Shown here in pieces: positions 7,745 through 17,526 of a DNA stretch of 64,000 nucleotides. A program made the translations under genes and the position numbers. The notes beneath the pieces were generated by a model. The model saw nothing but the letters and a program-made list of their open reading frames with translations, did no database searches and was not told the origin of the DNA. Origin of the DNA: Streptomyces dangxiongensis (GTDB lineage Bacteria; Actinomycetota; Actinomycetes; Streptomycetales; Streptomycetaceae). How positions within the stretch are numbered: the first letter of the stretch is position 1; each line of letters starts with the position of its first letter. The DNA is taken from the NCBI RefSeq assembly GCF_003675325.1, contig NZ_CP033073.1, forward strand, positions 6,324,001-6,388,000, written 5' to 3'.

Positions 7745-9325
7745 GTGAAGAAGCGCAACCCGTGGCCGGTCCTGCCCCTCGTGGCGGGGCTGGCCTCCGG
7801 CCTGTTGACCGGCTGTGGCTCGGAGACCGGCGATTCCGGGGGAACCGGCTCCGCCGTGGTGATGGGGATGTCCGACGACGTCCTCGCCACGGACCCGGCG
7901 TCCGGCTACGACCCCGGCTCCTGGCTGTTGTTCAACAACGTCTTCCAGTCGCTGCTCAGCTTCCCCAAGGGGGCGACCGAACCCGAACCCGAACTGGCGA
8001 AGCGGTGCGGCTTCACCGACACCCGGGCCATGGTCTACCGGTGCGAACTGAAGGACGGCCTGAAGTTCAGCAACGGTGACCCCCTCACCTCCGCCGATGT
8101 GAAGTTCTCCTTCGAGCGCATGCTGAGGATCGACGACCCCGCCGGTCCCGCGATCATGTTCCCGATGCTCGGCACGATCGGGACACCGGACGCGAAGACG
8201 GTCGTCTTCCACCTGAAGGTGCCCGACGCCACCTTCCCCAGCAAGGTCGCCTCCGGCGCCGGTTCCGTCGTGGACCACCGCCAGTACGACGCGAACGGCC
8301 TGCGCACCGACCACAAGGCCGTCGGCTCCGGCCCCTACGAGCTGGACTCCTTCGACAAGGAGCAGGCGGTCTTCTCGGTCAACGGCAACTACAAGGGGAC
8401 CGTCCAGGTCAAGAACTCCGGCGTCACCCTGAAGTTCTTCCACGGCGACCGCACCGCCCTGAAGCAGTCCCTCCTCGACGGCGGCATCGACATCGCCTAC
8501 CGCGGTCTGGCCGCCTCCGACACAGCCGGCCTCGACCGGCAGAAGGACGACAAGGGCGTCGACGTCATCGAGGGCACCAGCGCCGAGGTCCAGCACCTGG
8601 TCTTCAACATGAAGGACCCGGTGGCCGGCAAGCTCGGCGTCCGCAGGGCCATGGCCTACCTCATCGACCGCGACGCCCTGATCGAGAACGTGTACCAGGG
8701 CACCGCCACCCCGCTGTACTCGATCATCCCGGCGGGCATCGCGGGCCACAACACCGCCTTCTTCGACACGTACGGCGCCCGCCCCTCCCGCGCCAAGGCC
8801 GCCGCCGCCCTGCGCGCCGACGGCATCACCGGCAAGGTGAAGCTCACCCTGTGGTCCACGCCGTCCCGTTACGGCCCCGCCACCGACGAGGAACTGAAGG
8901 CCATAGCCGGCCAGCTCAACGCCAGCGGCCTGTTCGACGCCGACGTGCGGTCCGTCCCCTTCGACCAGTACGAGAAGGAGATCGCCCAGGGCAGGTACGG
9001 CGTGTACGTGAAGGGCTGGGTGCCGGACTACCCGGACGCCGACAACTTCACGGCCCCCTTCTTCGGCAAGGGCAACGTGCTGGAGAACAACTACGGCAAC
9101 CGCACCATCACCGGCTCGCTCCTGCCCGCCACCGCCGCACAGAGCGACCGGGCCGCGACCGACAAGGACTTCGGCAGGCTGCAGGACATCGTCGCCGACG
9201 AACTGCCCGTCCTGCCGGTCTGGCAGGCCAAGCAGTACGCGGTCGTCCGCGACGGCGTCTACGGTCTGGAGTACTGCCTGGACGCCTCCACGGTGTTCCG
9301 GTTCTGGGAACTCAGCAAGAGCTGA
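7745..9325 (+). CDS. family-5 ABC solute-binding lipoprotein (peptide type), copy 2
   Basis: 526 residues, starting at GTG 7745, which opens the signal VKKRNPWPVLPLVAGLASGLLTGC with lipobox LTGC. The binding domain parallels the upstream gene throughout: FSNGDPLTSADVKFSFERML against FANGDKVTAADVKYSIERAL, and VPDYPDADNF against FPDFPDADNF. The two genes are therefore a tandem duplication that has diverged. Its substrate is probably an oligopeptide-like solute. No transporter membrane subunits are nearby. The next gene is convergent. Confidence 0.87.
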   Translation: MKKRNPWPVLPLVAGLASGLLTGCGSETGDSGGTGSAVVMGMSDDVLATDPASGYDPGSWLLFNNVFQSLLSFPKGATEPEPELAKRCGFTDTRAMVYRCELKDGLKFSNGDPLTSADVKFSFERMLRIDDPAGPAIMFPMLGTIGTPDAKTVVFHLKVPDATFPSKVASGAGSVVDHRQYDANGLRTDHKAVGSGPYELDSFDKEQAVFSVNGNYKGTVQVKNSGVTLKFFHGDRTALKQSLLDGGIDIAYRGLAASDTAGLDRQKDDKGVDVIEGTSAEVQHLVFNMKDPVAGKLGVRRAMAYLIDRDALIENVYQGTATPLYSIIPAGIAGHNTAFFDTYGARPSRAKAAAALRADGITGKVKLTLWSTPSRYGPATDEELKAIAGQLNASGLFDADVRSVPFDQYEKEIAQGRYGVYVKGWVPDYPDADNFTAPFFGKGNVLENNYGNRTITGSLLPATAAQSDRAATDKDFGRLQDIVADELPVLPVWQAKQYAVVRDGVYGLEYCLDASTVFRFWELSKS

Positions 9326-9335
9326 CGCCGGTCAC

Positions 9336-9371
9336 GGCAGGGGCGCCCCGCACCAGGCGGCAGGGGCGCCC
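9336..9371. terminator. bidirectional terminator made of a 13-bp direct repeat
   Basis: GGCAGGGGCGCCC occurs twice (9336-9348 and 9359-9371). Because each copy contains a palindromic core, GGCGCCCC of the first can pair with GGGGCGCC of the second. It sits between convergent genes that end at 9325 and 9418, so it probably stops transcription from both sides. Confidence 0.5.
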
Positions 9372-9417
9372 TTCGCCGTACCGCCCGCCGGAGCGCGTCG
9401 GCCGGCCGGCCCGCCCG

Positions 9418-10089
9418 TTACTGCGCGCCGGGGCGCACCAGCCCGCTCTCGTACGCGTACACCGCCGCCTGCACCCGGTCACGCAGGCCCAGCTTGGTCA
9501 GCACATGGCCCACATGGGTCTTGACGGTCGTCTCGCTGACGAACAGGTCGGCCGCGACCTCCGCGTTGGACAGCCCGCGCGCCACCAGCTTCAGCACCTC
9601 GACCTCACGATCCGTCAGGGTGTGCAGAGCGTCGGGCACCGGCTCCTCGCCGGAGGGCAGATGCGTGGCGTACTTGTCCAGCAGCCGCCGGGTGACGCTC
9701 GGCGCGAGCATGGCCTCGCCGGCCGCCACGACCCGGATGGCCTGAACCAGTTCGTTGGCGGGCGCGTCCTTGAGCAGGAAGCCGCTCGCTCCCGCGCGCA
9801 GCGCCTCCACCACGTACTCGTCCAGGTCGAACGTGGTCAGCACCAGCACCTTGGCCGGACCGTCCCGCCCGGGGCCGGTGATCTGCCGGGTGGCCTCCAC
9901 ACCGTCCATCCGCGGCATCCGGATATCCATGAGCACGACATCCGGCTGCAACGCTCGCACCTGGTCGAGGGCCTGGAGACCGTCACCGGCCTCGCCGACG
10001 ACGGCCAGGTCCTGCTCGGCCTCCAGGATCATCCGGAAGCCGGTACGCAGCAGCGGCTGGTCATCGACCAGTAGGACGCGGATGGCCAC
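9418..10089 (-). CDS. NarL/FixJ-family response regulator (LuxR HTH)
   Basis: 223 residues. The receiver domain (1-120) has the acidic pair Asp9-Asp10, phospho-acceptor Asp55 in VVLMDIRMP, and Lys of the LKDAP motif. The LuxR-type HTH occupies about 155-215 (LTDREVEVLKLVARGLSNAEVA). It starts at GTG 10089 behind GAAGGAG. Reading further upstream gives a spurious fusion with antisense of the next gene. No histidine kinase is adjacent, so it is an orphan in this window. The upstream gene on the same strand is 14 bp away, so the two may be cotranscribed. Confidence 0.9.
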   Translation of the reverse strand: MAIRVLLVDDQPLLRTGFRMILEAEQDLAVVGEAGDGLQALDQVRALQPDVVLMDIRMPRMDGVEATRQITGPGRDGPAKVLVLTTFDLDEYVVEALRAGASGFLLKDAPANELVQAIRVVAAGEAMLAPSVTRRLLDKYATHLPSGEEPVPDALHTLTDREVEVLKLVARGLSNAEVAADLFVSETTVKTHVGHVLTKLGLRDRVQAAVYAYESGLVRPGAQ

Positions 10090-10103
10090 GTGACACTCCT
10101 TCG

Positions 10104-11138
<1,035 letters not shown>

Positions 11139-11146
11139 GTCCACAG

Positions 11147-11169
11147 ACCTTACGGCCCGGCACTGACAG
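11147..11169 (-). promoter_or_regulatory. PafBC-type (RecA-NDp-like) promoter of the RecB-like nuclease
   Basis: On the minus strand CTGTCAGTG (11169-11161), 8 bp, then TAAGGT (11152-11147) match TTGTCRGTG-N8-TANNNT with one mismatch and exact spacing. The -10 lies about 8 bp before ATG 11138. This is the promoter class activated by PafBC after DNA damage in mycobacteria; pafB and pafC are in this window. Confidence 0.6.
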
Positions 11170-11316
11170 TGACCCGGGCGCCGGCCGCGTCGGCGGTGCG
11201 AGCGGGAGGCGAACACAAGGGGTGCCGGAGCGGAACACGCCGCCACGGCCGCATACCATCGACCAGAGACCCTTCCGCCCGGCAGGCGCGGGAGACGCTT
11301 CGAACTAGGGGACATC

Positions 11317-12954
11317 GTGGACGTGAGCGGCGGGAGCGGGCAGCCGCGGTCCGGCAACGACGGACCGGCCGACAACTCCGCCGAGCCTGCGGCCGAACCC
11401 ACCGACCACCCCGCGACCCCGATCCACGACACCCCCGGCACCCCCCGCCCCGCCACACCGGGACCCGCCACCCGACGGACCACCCCGCACGACGGTCCCG
11501 CCGAGCCCCACCCGGCCGACGAGGACGACACTCCTGCCGGGAACGGCACGCCTGCCGGCGACGGCACGGCCGGTGAGGCGGGCGCGTCCGGTCACGAGCA
11601 CACCGCCCCGGCGGCGAGTGCGCCCGGCGCGGCCGACGACGACAGCTCACCGCGCCCGGCACATGCGGACACCGCCCGCCGTCCGGCAGGAAAGGACGAC
11701 GCGCACGCGTCCGTGCCGCACGGCGGTGACTCCTCCGAGCACCGCTCCCTCGCACACTCCGGTATCGCCAAGGGCGAGCCGCCGCACCCGCGGCCCAAGG
11801 AGCCCGGCGGGGGCATCCTCATGGGGCGGCCCTTCGGCGTGCCCGTGTACGTCGCGCCGAGCTGGTTCCTCGTCGCCGCGCTGATCACCTGGGTCTTCGG
11901 CGGCCAGCTCGACCGCGTGCTGCCCGAGCTGGGCGCCGCCCGCTACCTGGTCTCCCTCTTCTTCGCGGTCGCCTTCTACGCCTCCGTCCTGGTCCACGAA
12001 CTGGCTCACACGGTCGCCGCGATCCGCTTCGAGCTGCCGGTCCGCCGCATCCAGCTCCAGTTCTTCGGCGGTGTCTCGGAGATCGAGAAGGAAGCCGAGA
12101 CCCCCGGCCGGGAATTCGTGCTGGCGTTCGTCGGCCCGCTGCTCTCCCTCGTCCTGGCCGGACTGTTCTACCTCGCCATGAAGCCCGTCGAGCCCGGCAC
12201 CGTCCCCGGCGTGCTGCTGGCCGGACTGATGGTCTCCAACCTCATCGTCGCGATCTTCAACCTCTTGCCCGGCCTGCCCCTCGACGGCGGGCGCATGCTC
12301 CGCGCCGTCGTCTGGAAGCTCACCGGCAGCCCGATGAGCGGCACCGTCGCCGCCGCCTGGGTCGGCCGCGCCCTCGCCGTCTCCGTCCTGATCGGCCTGC
12401 CGCTGCTCAACCACTCCAGCGCCTTCGGCGGCGGCGGTGAGGAGACGAGCGGCATGGACACGGTCACCGACGCCCTGCTCGCCGCGATCCTCGCCGCGAT
12501 CATCTGGACCGGCGCCGGCAACAGCCTGCGCATGGCCCGGCTGCGCGAACACCTCCCCGAGCTGCGCGCCCGCACCCTCACCCGGCGGGCCGTACCGGTC
12601 GAGAACGACACTTCGCTCTCCGAGGCACTGCGCCGGGCCAACGCCGCCGGTGCCCGCGCCCTGGTCGTCGTCGACGCCGACGGCAACCCCCTCGCGCTCG
12701 TCCGCGAGGCCGCCATCGTCGGCGTACCCGAGCACCGCCGCCCCTGGGTGGCCGTGAGCGGCCTGGCCCAGGAGCTGACCGACGGCATGCGAGTCTCCGC
12801 GGAGCTGGCCGGGGAGGACCTGCTGGACGCCCTCCGGGCCGCCCCGGCCACCGAGTACCTCGTGGTCGAGCAGACCGGCGAGATCTACGGCGTCCTGTCC
12901 GCCGCCGACGTCGAACGCGCCTTCGTGAAGGCCATGGCCCGGCCCACCCCGTAG
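11317..12954 (+). CDS. M50 site-2-type metalloprotease with CBS domain
   Basis: 545 residues starting at GTG 11317 behind AGGGGAC. Residues 1-165 are a low-complexity Pro/Ala/Asp-rich tail. The membrane peptidase follows with zinc motif HELAH (His227) and the second motif LPGLPLDGGR (about 318-327) within several hydrophobic segments. The C-terminal 140 residues contain CBS-like sequence (LSEALRRANAAGARALVVVD). Such Rip-like proteases cut membrane proteins and can control sigma factors; the target is unknown. It diverges from the nuclease gene. The trmI gene follows 41 bp downstream on the same strand, so cotranscription is likely. Confidence 0.88.
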   Translation: MDVSGGSGQPRSGNDGPADNSAEPAAEPTDHPATPIHDTPGTPRPATPGPATRRTTPHDGPAEPHPADEDDTPAGNGTPAGDGTAGEAGASGHEHTAPAASAPGAADDDSSPRPAHADTARRPAGKDDAHASVPHGGDSSEHRSLAHSGIAKGEPPHPRPKEPGGGILMGRPFGVPVYVAPSWFLVAALITWVFGGQLDRVLPELGAARYLVSLFFAVAFYASVLVHELAHTVAAIRFELPVRRIQLQFFGGVSEIEKEAETPGREFVLAFVGPLLSLVLAGLFYLAMKPVEPGTVPGVLLAGLMVSNLIVAIFNLLPGLPLDGGRMLRAVVWKLTGSPMSGTVAAAWVGRALAVSVLIGLPLLNHSSAFGGGGEETSGMDTVTDALLAAILAAIIWTGAGNSLRMARLREHLPELRARTLTRRAVPVENDTSLSEALRRANAAGARALVVVDADGNPLALVREAAIVGVPEHRRPWVAVSGLAQELTDGMRVSAELAGEDLLDALRAAPATEYLVVEQTGEIYGVLSAADVERAFVKAMARPTP

Positions 12955-12995
12955 CCGTGGTCGGCGGCCTCGGGAAACGCCGGTAGGCTGGTCAC

Positions 12996-13898
12996 ATGTC
13001 CGAACCGACCGGTGCCGCCCGCAGGCGCGGGCCCTTCAAGGTCGGGGACCAGGTACAGCTGACCGACCCCAAGGGCCGCCACTACACGTTCACGCTCGAA
13101 GCCGGGAAGAATTTCCACACCCACAAGGGCTCCTTCCCGCACGACGAACTGATCGGCGCTCCCGAGGGCAGCGTTGTCCGGACCACCGGCAACGTGGCCT
13201 ACCTCGCGCTGCGCCCCCTGCTCCCCGACTACGTCCTGTCCATGCCCCGCGGGGCAGCCGTCGTCTACCCCAAGGACGCGGGGCAGATCCTCTCCTTCGC
13301 CGACATCTTCGCCGGCGCGCGCGTCGTGGAGGCCGGCGTCGGCTCCGGCTCGCTCAGCAGCTTCCTGCTGCGGGCCATCGGCGACCAGGGCATGCTGCAC
13401 TCCTACGAGCGCCGCGAGGACTTCGCCGAGATCGCGAAGCAGAACGTGGAGCGCTACTTCGGCGGCCCGCACCCCGCCTGGCAGCTGACCGTCGGCGACC
13501 TCCAGGACAACCTGTCCGACACCGACGTCGACCGCGTCATCCTGGACATGCTCGCCCCCTGGGAGTGCCTGGAGGCCGTCTCCAAGGCGCTCGTCCCGGG
13601 CGGCATCCTGTGCTGCTACGTGGCCACCACCACCCAGCTCGCCCGGACCGTGGAGTCCATCCGGGAGATCGGCTGCTTCAACGAGCCGACCGCCTGGGAG
13701 ACCATGATCCGCAACTGGCACATCGAGGGCCTGGCCGTCCGCCCCGACCACCGGATGATCGGCCACACCGGCTTCCTGCTCACCGCCCGCCGCCTCGCGG
13801 ACGGCGTCGAGCCGCCCATGCGCCGCCGCCGCCCCGCGAAGGGCGCGTACGGCGAGGACTACGCCGGACCCAACGCCGACGGCGGCGCCGGCCGCTGA
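12996..13898 (+). CDS. trmI: TrmI, tRNA (adenine-58-N1)-methyltransferase
   Basis: 300 residues. An N-terminal small beta domain (about 15-95, FKVGDQVQLTDPKGRHY) precedes a Rossmann methyltransferase domain with the SAM loop VVEAGVGSGSLS and the acidic DMLAPWE segment. It makes m1A58 in the T loop of tRNA as a tetramer. The same gene lies next to the proteasome ATPase in mycobacteria (Rv2118c), which supports the call. Start ATG 12996. A Lys/Arg-rich tail ends the protein. Confidence 0.93.
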   Translation: MSEPTGAARRRGPFKVGDQVQLTDPKGRHYTFTLEAGKNFHTHKGSFPHDELIGAPEGSVVRTTGNVAYLALRPLLPDYVLSMPRGAAVVYPKDAGQILSFADIFAGARVVEAGVGSGSLSSFLLRAIGDQGMLHSYERREDFAEIAKQNVERYFGGPHPAWQLTVGDLQDNLSDTDVDRVILDMLAPWECLEAVSKALVPGGILCCYVATTTQLARTVESIREIGCFNEPTAWETMIRNWHIEGLAVRPDHRMIGHTGFLLTARRLADGVEPPMRRRRPAKGAYGEDYAGPNADGGAGR

Positions 13899-13925
13899 CC
13901 GGCCCCGCACGCGCACAACGCAAGG

Positions 13926-13973
13926 GCGCCGTGCCCGAGTTCCCCACCGCATCCGGGAACGCGGGCACGGCGC
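13926..13973 (+). terminator. strong hairpin terminator after trmI
   Basis: A 19-bp stem with a single mismatch (from GCGCCGTGCCCG at 13926 to CGGGCACGGCGC ending 13973) and a 10-nt loop lies 27 bp after the trmI stop. There is no U tract, as is usual in streptomycetes. Confidence 0.7.
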
Positions 13974-14122
13974 TCCCGCGTTGACGCGGTACCGGCAGCG
14001 ACGCCTCCCGCGCGCCGGTCTGCCGCCCGGGGGAATCCCGGCCCCCACCGTTCCCCCGCACCGTGGCGTGTGGCAGCATGCAGGCCATCCCACCGGCACA
14101 GCCCTCACAGGAGACACTCCTA

Positions 14123-14692
14123 GTGCAGCAACCCGCCGTTCCGGAGCTCGCCCACACCCAGACCCGGCCGATCCACTGGGTCCTCACCGCCACGGCCGTC
14201 GCCGCCGTGGTGGCCCTCTCCACCGTCGCCCGGCCCGGATCGGCCACGGCCGCCCAGTCCGCCACCGGCACGCGGACGACGACCGCGGCCGTCGCGCCGG
14301 GCACGACGGGTGTGCAGTTCCCGCTGGACTGCGGACCGGTGAAGGCCCTGGTCGTCAAGAAGGCCGGCGCGGACCTGGACGGCGACGGCAGGCCGGAAAC
14401 CGTCGCGGTGGTCCACTGCGACGCCCCCATGGGCACCCCGCCGGACGGCGTCTACGTCCTCACCCGCTCCGCGGACGGCAGGAGGCCGCGCGTGGTGGCC
14501 ACCCTCGTCAGGCCCGAGGACCGGCTCACGGTCACCGACTTCGCCGTACGCGCGCGTACCGTGTCCGCCACGCTGCTCGGCTACTCCTCGGACGCCGTGC
14601 CCAGTTGCTGCCCCGACCTGAGGACCCCGGCCGCCTGGCAGTGGAACGGCAGTGCCTTCATCCGCTCCACGGGGTCCGCCCACAGCGTCTGA
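14123..14692 (+). CDS. secreted or membrane-anchored protein of unknown function
   Basis: 189 residues from GTG 14123, chosen because AGGAGA lies 8 nt upstream; an in-frame ATG at 14063 would add 20 residues without a ribosome site. A hydrophobic segment (about 18-40, HWVLTATAVAAVVALSTVA) serves as signal or anchor. The exported part carries ADLDGDGRPETVAVV, a calcium-binding FG-GAP/VCBS-like motif, and paired cysteines (VHCDAP, SCCPDL). I do not recognise a named family. The gene ends 7 bp from the convergent ferredoxin locus. Confidence 0.7.
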   Translation: MQQPAVPELAHTQTRPIHWVLTATAVAAVVALSTVARPGSATAAQSATGTRTTTAAVAPGTTGVQFPLDCGPVKALVVKKAGADLDGDGRPETVAVVHCDAPMGTPPDGVYVLTRSADGRRPRVVATLVRPEDRLTVTDFAVRARTVSATLLGYSSDAVPSCCPDLRTPAAWQWNGSAFIRSTGSAHSV

Positions 14693-14699
14693 ACCGGGC

Positions 14700-15006
14700 T
14701 CACTCCGCCTCGGGGCCGTACACCTCGACCCTGTCCTGAACGCGCCGCACATGGATGCACTCGCCGGGACACTCCTTCGCCGAGTCCACCACGTCCGCCA
14801 GCAGCGGCAGCGGTACCGGCGTGGCCGCGCCCGCCCGGGGCCTGGAGCAGTTCGTCGTCCGCGCCCTTCACATAGGCCAGCCCGTCGATGTCCAGCTCGA
14901 ACACCTCGGGGGCGTACTGGGCGCAGATGCCGTCGCCGGTACACAGGTCCTGGTCGATCCAGACCTCCAGCACCTCGCCGCCCGGGGCCTCCTGCTGCAC
15001 GGTCAT
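14700..15006 (-). pseudogene. ferredoxin (single Fe-S cluster), frameshifted
   Basis: The start at ATG 15006 (ribosome site AGGAGA) encodes MTVQQEAPGG...DQDLCTGDGICAQYAPEVFELD up to DDELLQAPG. The frame then breaks. One base over, the expected end is intact: LLADVVDSAKECPGECIHV...VYGPEAE, stopping at 14700. The locus is 307 bp; removing one base gives 101 residues. The C-x5-C plus distal CP pattern is that of the 3Fe-4S/4Fe-4S ferredoxins that donate electrons to P450s. The break lies in the C/G run at about 14827-14840. Either a sequencing indel or a real disruption is possible; the preserved tail favours the former. Confidence 0.82.
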
Positions 15007-15527
15007 GTCTCCTGCCGTCGGTTCGCCGGGCGGTCCGGGTGCCGCGAGGGCCGGCCGGGTCCGCTCCAGCGGCTGTTGGACACCCTCGACCCTACCTCCG
15101 CCCGGTTCACGTCCGGTCCGGGCCGGTCCGGGGGTTTCCGGAGCCTCCCGCTCGGGTACCAGCGCCGGACCGGGACAGGGGTGCCCCGGCGGCCGGATCG
15201 ATCACTTCAGGCCGTCCTGACGGTGACCGCCTCTGTCGATCTCGTCGCTCTGCGTGATGATCGTGCGAGCGGTCCGAGGGCTGCCCTCATCCGGGCCGAT
15301 CGGCCCGGAACGGACAACTCCGGCCAGTCGCGGAGGGTTTCGACCGCGCCACGCACGGAACCGGCTGCTTCCCCCTCACGTTCAGTGGGTATCCCCTCCG
15401 TGCGAGGGAGTGCGCGCCGGGTGACCGACGACACACCTTGACAGTCTTTGTGATCTAGGGGTTTCAATCGACACCCACCCAGGTAGGGTCTGGAAGCGTC
15501 CAGCTCCCCTTGGAGGAGGTGAGGACC
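15007..15527. promoter_or_regulatory. 521-bp divergent promoter region between ferredoxin and the proteasome ATPase
   Basis: No gene is seen. Near the arc side are a perfect -35-like TTGACA (15438-15443) and a -10-like TAGGGT (15484-15489), which are too far apart to be one standard promoter, so two overlapping promoters are possible. The string TAGGGTCTG recurs upstream of pup (19163-19171). The remaining 400 bp shows no clear site. Confidence 0.35.
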
Positions 15528-17294
15528 GTGGCAGCCCACGACGACGACATGAACCGCGGCATCCGCCCGGGACGCGGGTCCGACGACCCGGCCGGGCAGA
15601 TCGCCTACCTTGAGCAGGAGATCGCCGTCCTGCGACGCAAGCTCGCCGACTCTCCGCGGCACACGAGGATTCTCGAAGAGCGGATCGTCGAGCTACAGAC
15701 GAACCTGGCCGGCGTGTCCGCCCAGAACGAACGACTGGCCAACACCCTCCGCGAGGCCCGCGACCAGATCGTGGCCCTCAAGGAGGAGGTCGACCGGCTC
15801 GCCCAGCCGCCCGCCGGCTTCGGTGTCTTCCTCCAGGCGAACGAGGACGGCACCGCGGACATCTTCACCGGTGGCCGCAAGCTCCGGGTGAACGTCAGCC
15901 CGAGCGTCGAACTCGACGACCTCCGGCGCGGCCAGGAGGTCATGCTCAACGAGGCGCTCAACGTGGTCGACGCCATGGAGTACGAGCGCGTCGGCGACAT
16001 CGTCACCCTCAAGGAGATCCTGGAGGACGGCGAGCGCGCCCTCGTCCTGGGGCACACCGATGAGGAACGGGTGGTGCGGCTCGCCGAGCCGCTGCTGGAC
16101 GTCACCATCCGCGCCGGCGACGCCCTCCTGCTCGAACCCCGCTCCGGCTACGTCTACGAGGTCGTGCCCAAGAGCGAGGTCGAGGAGCTGGTCCTCGAAG
16201 AGGTCCCCGACATCGGCTACGAGCAGATCGGCGGCCTCGGCAACCAGATCGAGGCCATCCGCGACGCGGTCGAGCTGCCGTACCTCTACCCGGACCTGTT
16301 CAAGGAGCACGAGCTGCGCCCGCCCAAGGGCGTCCTGCTCTACGGCCCGCCCGGCTGCGGCAAGACGCTCATCGCCAAGGCCGTCGCGAACTCGCTGGCC
16401 AAGAAGGTCGCCGAGGTCACCGGCCAGGCCGCCGGCAAGAGCTTCTTCCTGAACATCAAGGGCCCCGAGCTGCTCAACAAGTACGTCGGCGAGACGGAGC
16501 GGCAGATCCGCCTCGTCTTCCAGCGTGCTCGTGAGAAGGCCAGCGAGGGCACCCCCGTGATCGTCTTCTTCGACGAGATGGAGTCCCTCTTCCGCACCCG
16601 TGGCTCCGGTGTCAGCTCGGACGTGGAGAACACCATCGTCCCGCAGCTGCTCGCCGAGATCGACGGCGTGGAAGGCCTCCAGAACGTGGTCGTGATCGGC
16701 GCCTCCAACCGTGAGGACATGATCGACCCGGCCATCCTGCGCCCCGGCCGGCTCGACGTGAAGATCAAGATCGAGCGTCCGGACGCCGAGGCGGCCAAGG
16801 ACATCTTCGGCAAGTACCTCACCGAGCGTCTGCCGCTGCACACGGACGACGTCGACGAGCACGGCGGCGACAAGACCACCACCGTCCAGAGCATGATCCA
16901 GACGGCGGTCGAGCACATGTACGCCGAGTCGGAGGAGAACCGCTTCCTGGAGGTCACCTACGCCAACGGTGACAAGGAGGTCCTCTACTTCAAGGACTTC
17001 AACTCCGGCGCCATGATCGAGAACATCGTGGGCCGGGCCAAGAAGATGGCGATCAAGGACTTCTTGGAGAAGAGCCAGAAGGGCCTGCGCGTCTCCCACC
17101 TGCTCCAGGCCTGCGTGGACGAGTTCAAGGAGAACGAGGACCTGCCCAACACCACGAACCCGGACGACTGGGCCCGGATCTCCGGAAAGAAGGGCGAGCG
17201 GATCGTGTACATCCGTACGCTCATCACCGGGAAGCAGGGCGCGGACACCGGACGCTCGATCGACACGGTGGCGAACACCGGTCAGTACCTGTAG
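15528..17294 (+). CDS. arc: ARC/Mpa, proteasome-activating AAA ATPase
   Basis: 588 residues from GTG 15528 behind GGAGGAGG. An N-terminal coiled coil (about 20-90, Pup-binding) is followed by the OB domain (about 95-235) and one AAA module with Walker A GPPGCGKT, Walker [10 protein letters not shown] and the arginine-finger region ILRPGRLD. The C-terminus ends GQYL, the motif that docks into and opens the 20S core. It recognises pupylated proteins, unfolds them and threads them into PrcAB. It heads the proteasome locus as its own unit, being followed by a strong terminator. Confidence 0.96.
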   Translation: MAAHDDDMNRGIRPGRGSDDPAGQIAYLEQEIAVLRRKLADSPRHTRILEERIVELQTNLAGVSAQNERLANTLREARDQIVALKEEVDRLAQPPAGFGVFLQANEDGTADIFTGGRKLRVNVSPSVELDDLRRGQEVMLNEALNVVDAMEYERVGDIVTLKEILEDGERALVLGHTDEERVVRLAEPLLDVTIRAGDALLLEPRSGYVYEVVPKSEVEELVLEEVPDIGYEQIGGLGNQIEAIRDAVELPYLYPDLFKEHELRPPKGVLLYGPPGCGKTLIAKAVANSLAKKVAEVTGQAAGKSFFLNIKGPELLNKYVGETERQIRLVFQRAREKASEGTPVIVFFDEMESLFRTRGSGVSSDVENTIVPQLLAEIDGVEGLQNVVVIGASNREDMIDPAILRPGRLDVKIKIERPDAEAAKDIFGKYLTERLPLHTDDVDEHGGDKTTTVQSMIQTAVEHMYAESEENRFLEVTYANGDKEVLYFKDFNSGAMIENIVGRAKKMAIKDFLEKSQKGLRVSHLLQACVDEFKENEDLPNTTNPDDWARISGKKGERIVYIRTLITGKQGADTGRSIDTVANTGQYL

Positions 17295-17303
17295 AGGCAG
17301 GGC

Positions 17304-17336
17304 GGCTGCGGGTGCCCTCGACGGGTACCCGCAGCC
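17304..17336 (+). terminator. terminator after arc
   Basis: GGCTGCGGGT (17304-17313) pairs with ACCCGCAGCC (17327-17336), extended inward by a G-U pair and CCC/GGG around a 5-nt loop. GACTGTTTT follows. It lies 9 bp after the arc stop and separates arc from dop. A -10-like TAGGCT at 17407-17412 may serve dop. Confidence 0.75.
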
Positions 17337-17526
17337 GACTGTTTTCAGGGCCACGACCGGAGCAGCCAATGACGCAAATGATCTCCCCACCAGCGCAAAG
17401 GCGTTCTAGGCTCGTTCCTGCCGCCGAGTCGCGCCGTGCGGGAACGGGCACCGCACACGCACCGGAGCGCCAGCGGTACATGAGCGGCGCCCACGACCGA
17501 GGGTGCCGCCGGGCAAGGAGGGCCGC

